Source of the DNA: Engelhardtia mirabilis
Lineage (GTDB): Bacteria > Planctomycetota > UBA1135 > GCA-002686595
Direction of reading: 5' to 3'
Assembly: GCF_007748095.1 (NCBI RefSeq)
Contig: NZ_CP036287.1
Coordinates: 6,634,001 to 6,698,000, forward strand
DNA: 64,000 nucleotides
Position 1 is the stretch's first letter, and every line of letters starts with the position of its first letter. The notes under the pieces were generated by a model, which had not been told where the DNA came from, did no database searches, and worked only from the letters and a program-made list of their open reading frames with translations. A program made the position numbers and the translations under genes. Shown here in pieces: positions 26,101 through 34,211 of the stretch.

Positions 26101-26797
26101 CCAAGACCACCGCGCCATCGGCCCGCAACTCCGCCAGCCGCGCATCGATCAGCGCTTCGCGATCGGCGGCGCTCGGGTCGACCCCGGCCGCGACCTGCTC
26201 GCGGAAGGCCAGGCGCGCGCCGCCCTCGGAGGCCTCGGATCGAACCGGTGGCCGCGCCGTCGAGGCCGGGGCCATGTCGGCGCTGGCCAGGCGGTCCGAG
26301 AGGTTCGCGATCATCGGCCGCGTGGCGAAGCCGACCCAGGTGGCGCCGCCCAGGAACAGCAGCGCGGCTGCGGCCGAGAGCCAAGGTTGGCGGGCCACGA
26401 AGGAGCCGCTTCCGGGCGAACTCCCACCGCCGCTGCCACGGTTGCTACCGCCGCCGCGCGCCGCGTCGAGTGAGTGGACGGTCGCTCCACTCTCCAGTCC
26501 GCCGCTCGCTGCGCCCGGTTCCGCGGAGGCCGCGGCCACCGCCGTCGCGGCCACCTCGGCCGCGGTTCGCGTCGCCGCGCCCGTGGCGCTCGCTCCACCG
26601 AGCGGCAGGTGCTCGCGCAACAGGCCCAGGGTCGCCGCCAGGCGATCGCGCTCGGCGCGCAGGGCCTCGTCGCCCTCGAGCTCGCGCTCGAGGGCCGCCT
26701 TGTCGGCGCCCTCCAACTCGCCGAGCAGGAGCGCGCACAGGCGCTCGTGCTGCTCGTCGTGCTCGGTCGGCTCGTTCACTTCGTCGAATCGTTCCAT
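23195..26797 (-). CDS. Membrane-anchored von Willebrand (YfbK-type) protein with anti-sigma-like N-terminus
   Basis: A 1200-residue protein. Residues about 15-60 (ERLCALLLGELEGADKAAL) resemble the cytoplasmic anti-sigma segment found before membrane helices. A membrane segment is near 133-155 (WLSAAAALLFLGGATWVGF), followed by a long low-complexity Gly/Ala/Ser part. A von Willebrand N-terminal region lies at about 690-760. The VWA domain (about 770-950) has an intact MIDAS motif DTSGSM, and a YfbK-type C-terminal domain follows. It is encoded directly after an ECF sigma gene, so a role as its membrane-bound regulator is likely by position. The ATG at 26797 follows GGAG; a GTG at 26884 overlapping the sigma stop is an alternative. 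Confidence 0.82.
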   Translation of the reverse strand: MERFDEVNEPTEHDEQHERLCALLLGELEGADKAALERELEGDEALRAERDRLAATLGLLREHLPLGGASATGAATRTAAEVAATAVAAASAEPGAASGGLESGATVHSLDAARGGGSNRGSGGGSSPGSGSFVARQPWLSAAAALLFLGGATWVGFATRPMIANLSDRLASADMAPASTARPPVRSEASEGGARLAFREQVAAGVDPSAADREALIDARLAELRADGAVVLDSMEDLRRVVEDGAPIGSRDSVHRAGQLPGLGYGRGQALSPEESEAAFRAIGGVLVEDQAQAEAALKLVEQLTEALGYAEQGAGMAPAEPRQSEGALDAQQIKGGESFLGTEGAQGTILWSVSSSESLTIEDVARLYVENGGGAGGAFVGSVSAEPEASFEVTPQAAEQLRSLGYLDESPKAGRTPAAKSGYIVTGSDRESAQGDARSPFDSGSFNDVIGVGGGAGGAAPAEIAAPGRDSLELERSATGAYRGASDTRAPSTTPAPKGPASGGPAGPTSPGPTGTTGGSFAPATTTGSGDFFLGTGESAPVEERARRRELGFLGYAEDDGEAAFGVTLTRGLGRDFVDQILGQLGIERSALPDVLEALGYLNSGYSGDLADDVGRAAVERFVETKRAEILRAEAEAQLERLLLDCRRRMGESLDLMYFRHWGERPFMETSADPLSTFSVDVDTASYALARKMLMNGTLPTRAQVRTEEFVNYFDADVPAPTEDVFAIHTDLGPSIFGGSALDSGDGGKWMLRVAVAGREVADSERKPLNLTFVIDTSGSMKREDRLGLVKDTLRQLLTKLDSRDAVTIVGFANVSRVILPRTSAANRGVIEAAILSMAADGGTNVQAGLLDGYRLAAEGVAAAGAGSQTNHRVVLLSDGVGNIGETDQNALLEQVAGARATGVYLNTIGVGMGNHNDVFLEQLADRGDGICNYVDTPLEARKALVENFTGAFETIARDVKIQVEFDPTRVASYRLLGYENRALANREFRQDDVDAGEVGAGHVVVALYELDGVRLSDDGGALATVRVRFKPPFESGVDRTADAYEPPADDVAREIEAQVSGSAATWAFEASPVGFQRAICAAQVAEVLRRSGYARGDSVEELSERCLEVADRGSDESFRELAAIVAANRAAIEANLPPAEGPQATVDRLKYLRYELEREREASGSADANVVASLEGQIAELEEELRAAYLGVSLAEER

Positions 26798-26880
26798 CGC
26801 GTCTCCGGCACCTTCGCGGTGCAGTTGTTCGTTCCCGCCGTTTCGCGGCTCGTCCCGCGGCTCGTCCCGTCGCTTCCCGC

Positions 26881-27480
26881 TCACAGCGCACCCCCTTCGC
26901 CGCCGGCCGTGGCCGGGCAGAGGTGCGCGAGCTCGTTCGACAGGGCCTTCAACCCCTCCGAAATCAGCCAGCCGACCGTGCCCGTCTTGCGGCCGGTGAT
27001 CTCGGCGATCTCGCGGTAGCTGCGCTCGCCGACGAGCCGCAGCACCAGCACCTCGCGCTGGGCCGGCGGCAGGCGGTCGAGGCCGCGCTCCACGGCCTCG
27101 CGGGTGTCTTCGGCCTCGACGCCGTCGAGCCCCCCGCCGGTGGCCTCCTCGGGCGCCACCTCGCTCTCGCGGCGTGTCCGCCGCGCGTCGCTTCGCATCA
27201 TGTCCATGGCTGCATTCCTCGTGACCGTGTGGAGCCAGCCGCGCAGCTGCGCGGTCTCGCGTTCCCCATCGCCCACCGAGTCCGCCGCGAGGGCCGGAGG
27301 TCGCCGCGCCAGGCGCACGAAGGCCTCCTGGACCACGTCCTCGGCGGCGCCGCCAGGACCCAACAGGGCCCGCGCGTGCCGCAGGAGCACCGTCTGATGT
27401 CGCTCGACCAGGGTCGTGAAGGCTCCTTGGTCGCCCTTGACCCAAGCGGTCAGGAGTTCGCCGTCGGTTCGCTCGTCCAT
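26881..27480 (-). CDS. ECF RNA polymerase sigma factor
   Basis: A 199-residue sigma-70 family protein of ECF length. Region 2 spans about residues 12-85, with AAEDVVQEAFVRLARR and WLHTVTRNAAMDMMR. Region 4 spans about 130-185, with LPPAQREVLVLRLVGERSYREIAEITGRKTGTVGWLISEGLKAL as the helix-turn-helix. The ATG at 27480 places region 2 at the usual distance. Its stop codon abuts or overlaps the start of the VWA membrane protein (GTG at 26884), indicating a translationally coupled sigma/regulator pair. Confidence 0.93.
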   Translation of the reverse strand: MDERTDGELLTAWVKGDQGAFTTLVERHQTVLLRHARALLGPGGAAEDVVQEAFVRLARRPPALAADSVGDGERETAQLRGWLHTVTRNAAMDMMRSDARRTRRESEVAPEEATGGGLDGVEAEDTREAVERGLDRLPPAQREVLVLRLVGERSYREIAEITGRKTGTVGWLISEGLKALSNELAHLCPATAGGEGGAL

Positions 27481-27663
27481 GCGGTTCTCGGACTCAGCCC
27501 GCGGCGCCCGAACAGGGGCTCGGCGGGGCAATCGGTGTGGCAGAGCGCGCGGGAGGCTTCCCGCCCGGGCTCCGACCTGGGAACGGCGCCATGGCTCGAA
27601 CTCTTGGGTTCGAGGTCAGATCCGCCACAATCAGCGTGCCAGAGCGGCCTTGCGGGCCCCAGG

Positions 27664-28728
27664 ATGCACCTGCCCATGAGAACCGAGAGCTTCGACCCCA
27701 ACGCCGCCGCCGATCCCGATGCGGGTCTCTTCGGCCTCGGCAGCGACCCCGAGCAGGCCGCGGTCCACGTCATCCCGGTGGGCTTCGACGCCACGACCTC
27801 CTTCCGCCCGGGGGCCGCCGCCGGCCCCGAGGCGGTCGCGACCGCCAGCCTGCAGGTCGACCTCTTCGACCGCCTGTTCGGCGCTCCCTGGCGCTCCGGG
27901 ATCGTGATGCGCGAGGCCGACCCGCGGGTCGCGGCCCTGCAGGCGGCGGCCTTCGAGCCCGCCCGGCGGGTGATCGCTGCGGGCGGCGTGGTCGAGGGCA
28001 ACGCGGCCCTCGAGGCGGACCTGGCCGGGGTCAACGAGGCCGGGGCGGAGCTCAACCGCGTGGTCCACGCCCACACCGCGGCGCTCCTGGCCGAGGGCCG
28101 GCTGCCCGTGATCCTCGGCGGCGACCACGCCGTGCCCTTCGGTGCCATCGGCGCCGCCGCCCGCGCCCACCCGGGGCTCGGGATCCTGCACTTCGACGCC
28201 CACGCGGACCTGCGCCTGGCCTACGAGGGCTTCGAGTGGAGCCACGCCTCGATCCTCCGCAACGTGGTCGAGCACCTGGACGGGATCGGCCACGTGGTCC
28301 AGGTCGGCGTCCGCGACCTGTGCGACGAGGAGGCCGAGTGGATCGGCGCCCACCCCGAGCGCATCACGACCCTGTTCGACGACCGCTGGGCGGCCACCCG
28401 CATGTCCGGCGCGGACCTGCGGCCGGTGGTCGACGAGCACCTGGCGCGCCTGCCCGAGCACGTCTGGATCACCTTCGACGTGGACGGCTTGGACCCCTCC
28501 CTGTGCCCCCAGACGGGCACCCCGGTCCCCGGCGGCCTGTCCTGGAACGAGACCATGCTGTGGCTGGTGCGCCTGGCGGCCGCCGGCAAGAAGGTCGTGG
28601 GCTGCGACCTGGTGGAGGTGGCCGAGCACCCCGAGGTCACCGGCGAGGCGCCGGGTGCCAGTTGGGACGCCAACGTGGGCGCCCGGCTGCTCTACCGCCT
28701 GATCGGCTGCGCCCTGAGCACGCGCTGA
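27664..28728 (+). CDS. speB: Agmatinase/ureohydrolase family protein
   Basis: A protein of about 354 residues with all manganese-binding motifs of the arginase/agmatinase fold: GGDHAVPFG near residue 150, FDAHADLR near 175, SHAS shortly after and TFDVDGLDPS near 275, plus GGLSWNE. Agmatinase makes putrescine and urea from agmatine, while related enzymes use guanidinobutyrate, formimidoylglutamate or arginine. The motif spacing fits SpeB best, but the substrate cannot be read from sequence alone. An internal ATG at 27676 is an alternative start. It stands alone between an ECF locus and a kinase gene. Confidence 0.85.
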   Translation: MHLPMRTESFDPNAAADPDAGLFGLGSDPEQAAVHVIPVGFDATTSFRPGAAAGPEAVATASLQVDLFDRLFGAPWRSGIVMREADPRVAALQAAAFEPARRVIAAGGVVEGNAALEADLAGVNEAGAELNRVVHAHTAALLAEGRLPVILGGDHAVPFGAIGAAARAHPGLGILHFDAHADLRLAYEGFEWSHASILRNVVEHLDGIGHVVQVGVRDLCDEEAEWIGAHPERITTLFDDRWAATRMSGADLRPVVDEHLARLPEHVWITFDVDGLDPSLCPQTGTPVPGGLSWNETMLWLVRLAAAGKKVVGCDLVEVAEHPEVTGEAPGASWDANVGARLLYRLIGCALSTR

Positions 28729-28839
28729 CGGTCGGTACCGCGGCCTCGGCAGCCACGCCGTTCGAGATTCGCGCGCCGATTGGATCGATCGGGGCCGCGA
28801 TTCCGTTTCCCTAGGGGGGAGTCCCGCCCGGAGAGATCG

Positions 28840-31800
28840 ATGGCCAGCGAGCAGAACGAACCCCGAGACCCCTCCCGCGAGGATTCAGTCCGCGAGGACT
28901 CGGTCCGCGATCAGGCCTTCGAGCGCTGGTTCGAGGAGCTGATGCACCTCGACACCGAGGAACGCTCGGCGCGCCTGGAGAGCGAGACCGTCCTGTCGGA
29001 CCGCGACCTCGACGACTTCCTGGACGCCCTCGAGGAGGGCGACCAGGGGCGGGCGCGCCAGCACCTCTCGGCCCTGTTGCGCTTCGCCCTGGACGAGGAG
29101 ATCCAGGCCAGCAACGAGCTGCGCGCACGGATCGAGGAGCTGCGCCGGCTGGGACCGAACTCCGACCGCTTCCACCGCGGCCGCAAGATCGGCCAGGGCG
29201 GCATGGGCGTGATCCACCGGGTCACCGACCGCTCCCTGCGGCGCGAGCTGGCGCTCAAGAGCCTGCGCCCGGACCGCATGCGCGGCGGGCGGCCGGACCC
29301 CTCGCTGGTGCGGCGCTTCATCGACGAGGCCCAGGTCACGGCCCAGCTCGAGCACCCGGGCGTGGTGCCGGTCTACGACGTGGGCGTGGAGCCGGACGGG
29401 CGCCCCTTCTTCGCCATGCAGCTCGTGCACGGCGTGTGCTTCGGCGACGCGATCCGCGCCCTGCACGCCAGCGGCGACAACCCCGCGGCCAAGGTCGCCG
29501 GCGGCATCACCTGGAACCGCGAACGCGCCATCGAGACGTTGGTGCGCGCCTCCGAGTCGGTGGCCTACGCCCACAGCCGCGGCGTGGTGCACCGCGACCT
29601 GAAGCCCGACAACATCATGGTCGGGGCGTTCGGCGCCGTGTACGTGATGGACTGGGGCCTGGCGCGGCTGGTCGGCGAGGAGGAGGAGGTCGTCGCGGAG
29701 GTCGACGCCTACGCGAGCCCGACCGTCGAGCCGGCGTCCGTCGTGACCGACGGTCGCGACCGCTCGCAATCGGACCACGCCGACCCGACCACCACCCGCG
29801 AGGGCACGGTCCTTGGAACCCTGGCGTACATGTCGCCGGAGCAGGCCCAGGGTCGCCACGGTGACGTGGGTCCGGCGTCGGACGAATACGCCCTGGGCGC
29901 GATCCTCTACCACGTGCTGGCCGGGCACGCTCCCTACGGCGAGCTCGGGCGAGCGGCGGACGACTTCGACACCCTCTACGACCGGGTGCGCCAGACGCGC
30001 CCCCTGTCCATCGACGAGGCCGCGCCCCAAGCGCCGGCCGAGCTGCGCGCCATCTGCCGGCGAGCCATGGCGGCCGAGCCCGCGGACCGCTACCCCGACG
30101 TCGGCGACTTCGTCGACGACCTGCGCGCCTACCTCGAGCGGCGCGTGGTGCGCGCCCACCGCACCGGCGTGCTCGTCTCCGCGGCCAAGTGGATCGAACG
30201 CAACCGAGCCCTGTCCGGCGCGGTTGCGGCCGGGCTGCTCCTGGCCTGCCTGTCGGGCGCCGGATGGCTCGCCAGCGAGGCGCGGGCCGCCGAGAAGGCG
30301 CTCGAGGCCCAGAGCCTGGAGAGCGCACGGGACAACTACGCGTCGATCGCGCGGCTGGACGAGCTGGAGCGCTCGGCGTCCGAGCTGCAGTCGATCGATC
30401 CATCGCTGATCGAGGCCTACGAAGCCTGGATCGCCGAGGCCGACGCGGTGCTCGAGTTGGCGCGCACCGAGTTCGGCGCCGGCACCATCGGTGCTTGGTA
30501 CGACAGCCGCGTGGTCAAGTCCTCCGCCGCCCTGCCGCGCCGGGGACCCGAGAGCCAACAGCGCGCGCAGGCCCTGGACGAGGCCCGCCGCATCGAGCGC
30601 ACAGCCGCCGTGTTGGAGCGCAGCGGCTTCCCGCAAGAGATCGTGATCGACCTGCGCGCCATGGCGGGCGAGGCCGCGGCCGCCGCGGACAGCCTGCGTT
30701 CGGGGAGCGTTTCCGCCGCGGATGCTCTGGGCTTGGGCGGCGTGCCCTTTGCCGCCGCCCTGGCCTCTGCGGGCAGTCCCGAGCGCGACTCGATCGAGCG
30801 CCGCCTGGACGCCCTGGCGGGCCTGGTGCCCGGGCCGCGGCGCGGAACGACCCCGGAATTCGGCCTGGGCGTCGAGGACCGGCTCGAGTCAGCGCGGGCG
30901 ATGGTCGCCTGGCAGGCGGGTGACGAGGCCCGCGCCGCCTGGCGCGACGCCGCCGCGGTGGCCGCTGACCCCGCGGGCCCCTACGGCGGCATCGCCCTGG
31001 TCCCCGACCGGCGCCTCGCGCCCTTGGGTGTCGATCCACTCTCTGGGCTGCTCGAGTTCGCTCACCTGGCCACCGGCGCAGCACCACGGCGCGGCGCGGA
31101 CGGACGGTTGGAGCTGGGCGCCGGGTCCGCCGTAGTGCTGGTGTTGGTGCCCGGCGGCGACGACCTGCTCGGGAACGGCGCCGAGCCGGGCGACGAGCTC
31201 TACGACCCCCTGGCCCGGGACGACGAACGGCGACTGCACACCGTCTACCTCGATCCGTGGCTGATGGCCAAGCACGAGCTGACCCAGGCGCAGTGGGAGC
31301 GCCTGGCCGGTGCCAACCCCAGCGCCTACCGCTACGAGGACTCGGGCGACGACTCGATCACGATCACGCCGCTGAACCCCGTCGAGAACGTGCGCTGGTC
31401 GGAGGCCGTGGCGGTGCTCGCCACGGTCGGGCTGGAGCTGCCCACCGAGGCCCAGTTCGAGGTCGCGGCCTCGGCTCGCAGCGACGATCGTTGGCCCACC
31501 GGCGACGACCCCGCGTCCCTGCGCGACGCCGCCAACCTGGTCGACGGCGTCGCCGCGGCGATCCCCGGCGCGCCCTCGCAGTGGGCGATCTACCTGGCCA
31601 AGAACCCCGAGCACACCGACCCCTTCGTGGTGCACGGTCCCGTGGGCAGCTTCCCCGCGAACGCCTACGGCCTTCACGACGTGGCGGGCAACGTCTACGA
31701 GTGGTGCGCCGACGCCTTCGGGCCCTACCCGGCGGAGGACGACCCCGGGGCCCCACCCCTGTGGTTCGGGCGCGGGGAACGCGTCGCGCCCGGCGAACCG

Positions 31801-31965
31801 GCGCTCGACCCGGACGCGGACCACGTGGCCCGCGGCGGAGCCTTCACCAGCTCGCACCAGGAGGCGCGGGTGACCTTCCGCGAACGCCACGCCGCGCGCA
31901 GCAGCTTCTCCAATCTCGGCCTGCGCGCCGCCATGCGCGCTCCACTGGGATCCGAAGGGGAGTAG
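28840..31965 (+). CDS. Ser/Thr protein kinase fused to a formylglycine-enzyme-like domain
   Basis: A 1041-residue protein. The kinase domain (about residues 112-430) has the glycine loop GRKIGQGGMGVIH, the ATP Lys in ELALKSL, catalytic HRDLKPDN near 250 and a DWG in place of DFG near 270, followed by GTLAYMSPEQ. A membrane segment is near 456-480. A helical region runs to about 760, and a C-terminal FGE/sulfatase-modifying fold occupies about 767-1040, with GNVYEWCADAFG and RGGAFTSSHQEARVTFRERH. The FGE part lacks the paired catalytic Cys of true sulfatase maturases, so it is more likely a sensor or binding domain outside the membrane. GGAGAG precedes the ATG at 28840. Confidence 0.9.
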   Translation: MASEQNEPRDPSREDSVREDSVRDQAFERWFEELMHLDTEERSARLESETVLSDRDLDDFLDALEEGDQGRARQHLSALLRFALDEEIQASNELRARIEELRRLGPNSDRFHRGRKIGQGGMGVIHRVTDRSLRRELALKSLRPDRMRGGRPDPSLVRRFIDEAQVTAQLEHPGVVPVYDVGVEPDGRPFFAMQLVHGVCFGDAIRALHASGDNPAAKVAGGITWNRERAIETLVRASESVAYAHSRGVVHRDLKPDNIMVGAFGAVYVMDWGLARLVGEEEEVVAEVDAYASPTVEPASVVTDGRDRSQSDHADPTTTREGTVLGTLAYMSPEQAQGRHGDVGPASDEYALGAILYHVLAGHAPYGELGRAADDFDTLYDRVRQTRPLSIDEAAPQAPAELRAICRRAMAAEPADRYPDVGDFVDDLRAYLERRVVRAHRTGVLVSAAKWIERNRALSGAVAAGLLLACLSGAGWLASEARAAEKALEAQSLESARDNYASIARLDELERSASELQSIDPSLIEAYEAWIAEADAVLELARTEFGAGTIGAWYDSRVVKSSAALPRRGPESQQRAQALDEARRIERTAAVLERSGFPQEIVIDLRAMAGEAAAAADSLRSGSVSAADALGLGGVPFAAALASAGSPERDSIERRLDALAGLVPGPRRGTTPEFGLGVEDRLESARAMVAWQAGDEARAAWRDAAAVAADPAGPYGGIALVPDRRLAPLGVDPLSGLLEFAHLATGAAPRRGADGRLELGAGSAVVLVLVPGGDDLLGNGAEPGDELYDPLARDDERRLHTVYLDPWLMAKHELTQAQWERLAGANPSAYRYEDSGDDSITITPLNPVENVRWSEAVAVLATVGLELPTEAQFEVAASARSDDRWPTGDDPASLRDAANLVDGVAAAIPGAPSQWAIYLAKNPEHTDPFVVHGPVGSFPANAYGLHDVAGNVYEWCADAFGPYPAEDDPGAPPLWFGRGERVAPGEPALDPDADHVARGGAFTSSHQEARVTFRERHAARSSFSNLGLRAAMRAPLGSEGE

Positions 31966-31967
31966 TC

Positions 31968-32063
31968 AGCCCGGATCGACTCGGATCCCAGTGCGGCCGC
32001 GCGCTGCGCTGCGCGAGTCAGGCCGCCGCCGGCGATCGCCGGCGGAAGGGATCGATCCGGGCT
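31968..32063. terminator. Nested hairpin between convergent genes
   Basis: A 12-bp perfect inverted repeat (AGCCCGGATCGA at 31968-31979, complement at 32052-32063) encloses a second 20-bp perfect palindrome at 32026-32045. It fills the gap between the kinase stop and the convergent hypothetical gene, whose stop overlaps the right arm. A bidirectional terminator role is likely, although there is no T-run. Confidence 0.6.
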
Positions 32064-32424
32064 AGCAGCCGGGGCTCTCGCCCACGGCCACGAAGGAGAA
32101 ACCGTGGTGGCCGCCGGCGGGCTTGCCGTGTGGAGGCCGGGTGTACCCGGAGACGACGACGAAGCTCTTCTTCGGCGGGTCGATCTTCTCGATCGTCGGC
32201 CGCGCCTTGAACTCCAGGCCGGCCGCGGGATCGCCCGCGTCCGTGGCACGTTTGGACGTCGACTTGACGCTCTCCACCGAGGCGAGCAGCTCGATCGACT
32301 CGATCTTGACGCGGAAGCGCTTCCAGCCACTCGCGTGGCGGCCGAGTTCCACGACCTTGAAGCCCTCACCGGCCGCGACCTGGCCGTTGGGGGACACGGT
32401 GCCCTTGATCTTCACTTCAACCAT
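32062..32424 (-). CDS. Small hypothetical protein
   Basis: A 120-residue soluble protein that I do not recognise. It starts MVEVKIKGTVSPNGQVAAGE and is rich in Lys and Val with alternating polar/hydrophobic residues, suggesting a beta-rich fold. The second half has ARPTIEKIDPPKKSFVVVSG and ends in a Gly/His-rich stretch with a terminal Cys. There is no signal peptide or membrane helix. It is convergent with the kinase-FGE gene and divergent from the DUF4870 protein. The codon positions show strong G/C bias at third positions on this strand, supporting real coding. Confidence 0.65.
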   Translation of the reverse strand: MVEVKIKGTVSPNGQVAAGEGFKVVELGRHASGWKRFRVKIESIELLASVESVKSTSKRATDAGDPAAGLEFKARPTIEKIDPPKKSFVVVSGYTRPPHGKPAGGHHGFSFVAVGESPGC

Positions 32425-32658
32425 GGTCGATTGCCGGGGCCGATGGGGCCTGCTCCGCGCAGACCCCGCACGGGAGCCCACCAGGATCCACGAACGGGGA
32501 CTGGACGCCCAGGGGAACCTCGGGAGCGGCGAAATTCCTCGGTCCAGGTCCGTGCCTCCCAATGGGCGGTGGTGGAAGGGCCTGGCGGCAGATCCCAACA
32601 AGGACTGTCCCGGCGCCCTGGAGCCCCGCGGGGCACCCCGGCCACCCGCCAGCCGCCC

Positions 32659-33132
32659 ATGGAACGACCCCAAGAACCCCTCCGCGCCCGGCGTCCCTCC
32701 ACCCCGGTGGACGCGGCCGAAGCCGTGACGCCCGGCCCGACGACCTGGCGCGTGCTCTCCCACCTGGGCGCCTACGGTTTCTACGTCCTGCCGATCTTGG
32801 GGGACCTGATTCCGATCTTCGTGATCTGGATCACCAAGGGCCGCGAGGACCCGGAGGTCGAGCGCCACGCCCGGGCGAGCCTCAACTTCCAGCTCTCGAT
32901 CTGGATCATGAAGCTGGTCACGATCCCGCTCTGCCTGATCCTGATCGGCTTCCCGGCCCTGGCGGTGCTGATCCTGATCGACCTCGCCCTGCCCCTGGTC
33001 GCGGCGATCCGCGCCGGCAACGGCAAGTTCTTCGAGTACCCCTTGGCCTTCGAGTTGATCGGGCCGCCGGTCCAAGACGGTCGCGAGGCCGGGGCGGACG
33101 AGGGCGACGCCCGCCCGGCCATGGGCGCTTGA
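32659..33132 (+). CDS. DUF4870/Tic20-like membrane protein
   Basis: A 157-residue protein with three or four hydrophobic helices between residues about 32 and 120. The pattern WRVLSHLGAYGFYVLPILGD, then ITKGREDPEVERHARASLNF and a C-terminal pair of helices matches DUF4870 proteins (Tic20-like fold), in which a charged HA-x-SLNFQ segment is typical. Function is unknown. The ATG at 32659 gives a short polar N-terminus before the first helix. It is convergent with the antiporter gene at 33199. Confidence 0.78.
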   Translation: MERPQEPLRARRPSTPVDAAEAVTPGPTTWRVLSHLGAYGFYVLPILGDLIPIFVIWITKGREDPEVERHARASLNFQLSIWIMKLVTIPLCLILIGFPALAVLILIDLALPLVAAIRAGNGKFFEYPLAFELIGPPVQDGREAGADEGDARPAMGA

Positions 33133-33198
33133 GCGCCGGGTCGCGACGAGCAGCGAAGCGTCCATCCGGTGCTCGGCGGTCGGTCGGCTGGTCGCCCC

Positions 33199-34191
33199 TC
33201 AGCCCTGGAACAGCGTCCAGGTGTAGATCGAGTAGGCCCCGAGCAACGCCGCGCCCTTCACGCGCCCCAGGCGCGCGCCGCCGATGGCGGGAAGGACGAT
33301 CGCGGCCACGCTGAAGGCCAGCACGATCCACAGGTCGGTGGAGAGGGCGCCCTCGAAGGCCGCCGCGAGCTCGGCACGGCTGGCGTCGTCGCCCATCGCC
33401 TCCGCCGTCAGGGGCCGCACGACGCCGACGATGCCGAGTACGGCGAGCAGGTTGAACACGTTGCTGCCGACCACGTTGCCGATGCTGATCTCGGCCTCGC
33501 CCTTGAAGGCGCTTCCGAGGCCCGCGGCCAGCTCGGGCAGCGACGTGCCGACCGCGACCACCGTCAGGCCCACGATGCGCTCGTCCACCTCGAGCTTCAC
33601 GGCGCCGGCCTTGGCGCCCTCGACCATGGCCCAGGCGCCGACCGCGACACCGACCATGCCCGAGACCGTCAGCAGGATCGAATTGCGGTTCGCGGTTCCC
33701 TCGACCTCGCCCTCGCCGCCCCGCTCCCGCGCGGTGATCCACAACACGCCGTTGTAGATCGCGAACAGCACCAAGAGCGCGATGGCGTCCAGGCGCGTCA
33801 ACGCTCCGTCGGCACAGACCAGCCACAGGCCGGCCAGGGAACCGAACAGCCAGACCGTGTCGCGGCGACCCAGGCGATGCTCCAGGACCCGCGGCATGAC
33901 CATCGCGCAGGCGCCGAGCACCAGGCCGATGTTGGCGATGTTGCTGCCCAGGACGTTACCCAGGCTGATCGCGCTGGCGCCCTGCAGCGCGGCCATGGAG
34001 GAGACCACCACCTCCGGTGCCGAGGTGCCCCAGGCCACCACCGTCAGGCCGATCGCGAGGCTGCTGACGCCGATGCGGCGCGCGAGGGCGCTGGAACCCG
34101 TCACGAGCCAATCCGCGCCCTTGGCCAGGAGCATGAAGCCCGCGACGAGGAGCAGACTGACGGTCAACCAGGTGGGATCTTCGAAGGGCAC
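33199..34191 (-). CDS. CaCA-family sodium/calcium antiporter
   Basis: A 330-residue inner-membrane protein with ten hydrophobic helices in two inverted halves. The alpha-1 repeat VVAWGTSAPEVVVSS with GNVLGSNIANIGLVLG and the alpha-2 repeat VVAVGTSLPELAAGLGSA with GNVVGSNVFNLLAVLG are both intact, including the acidic residues that bind the cation. It is most similar in layout to YrbG-type exchangers, which move Ca2+ or another cation against Na+ or K+. The start is GTG at 34191, as no ATG precedes the first helix. The sulfatase gene lies directly upstream on the same strand, 20 bp away. Confidence 0.92.
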   Translation of the reverse strand: MPFEDPTWLTVSLLLVAGFMLLAKGADWLVTGSSALARRIGVSSLAIGLTVVAWGTSAPEVVVSSMAALQGASAISLGNVLGSNIANIGLVLGACAMVMPRVLEHRLGRRDTVWLFGSLAGLWLVCADGALTRLDAIALLVLFAIYNGVLWITARERGGEGEVEGTANRNSILLTVSGMVGVAVGAWAMVEGAKAGAVKLEVDERIVGLTVVAVGTSLPELAAGLGSAFKGEAEISIGNVVGSNVFNLLAVLGIVGVVRPLTAEAMGDDASRAELAAAFEGALSTDLWIVLAFSVAAIVLPAIGGARLGRVKGAALLGAYSIYTWTLFQG

Positions 34192-34211
34192 GGGCGGGAT
34201 GATAGCCGCCC

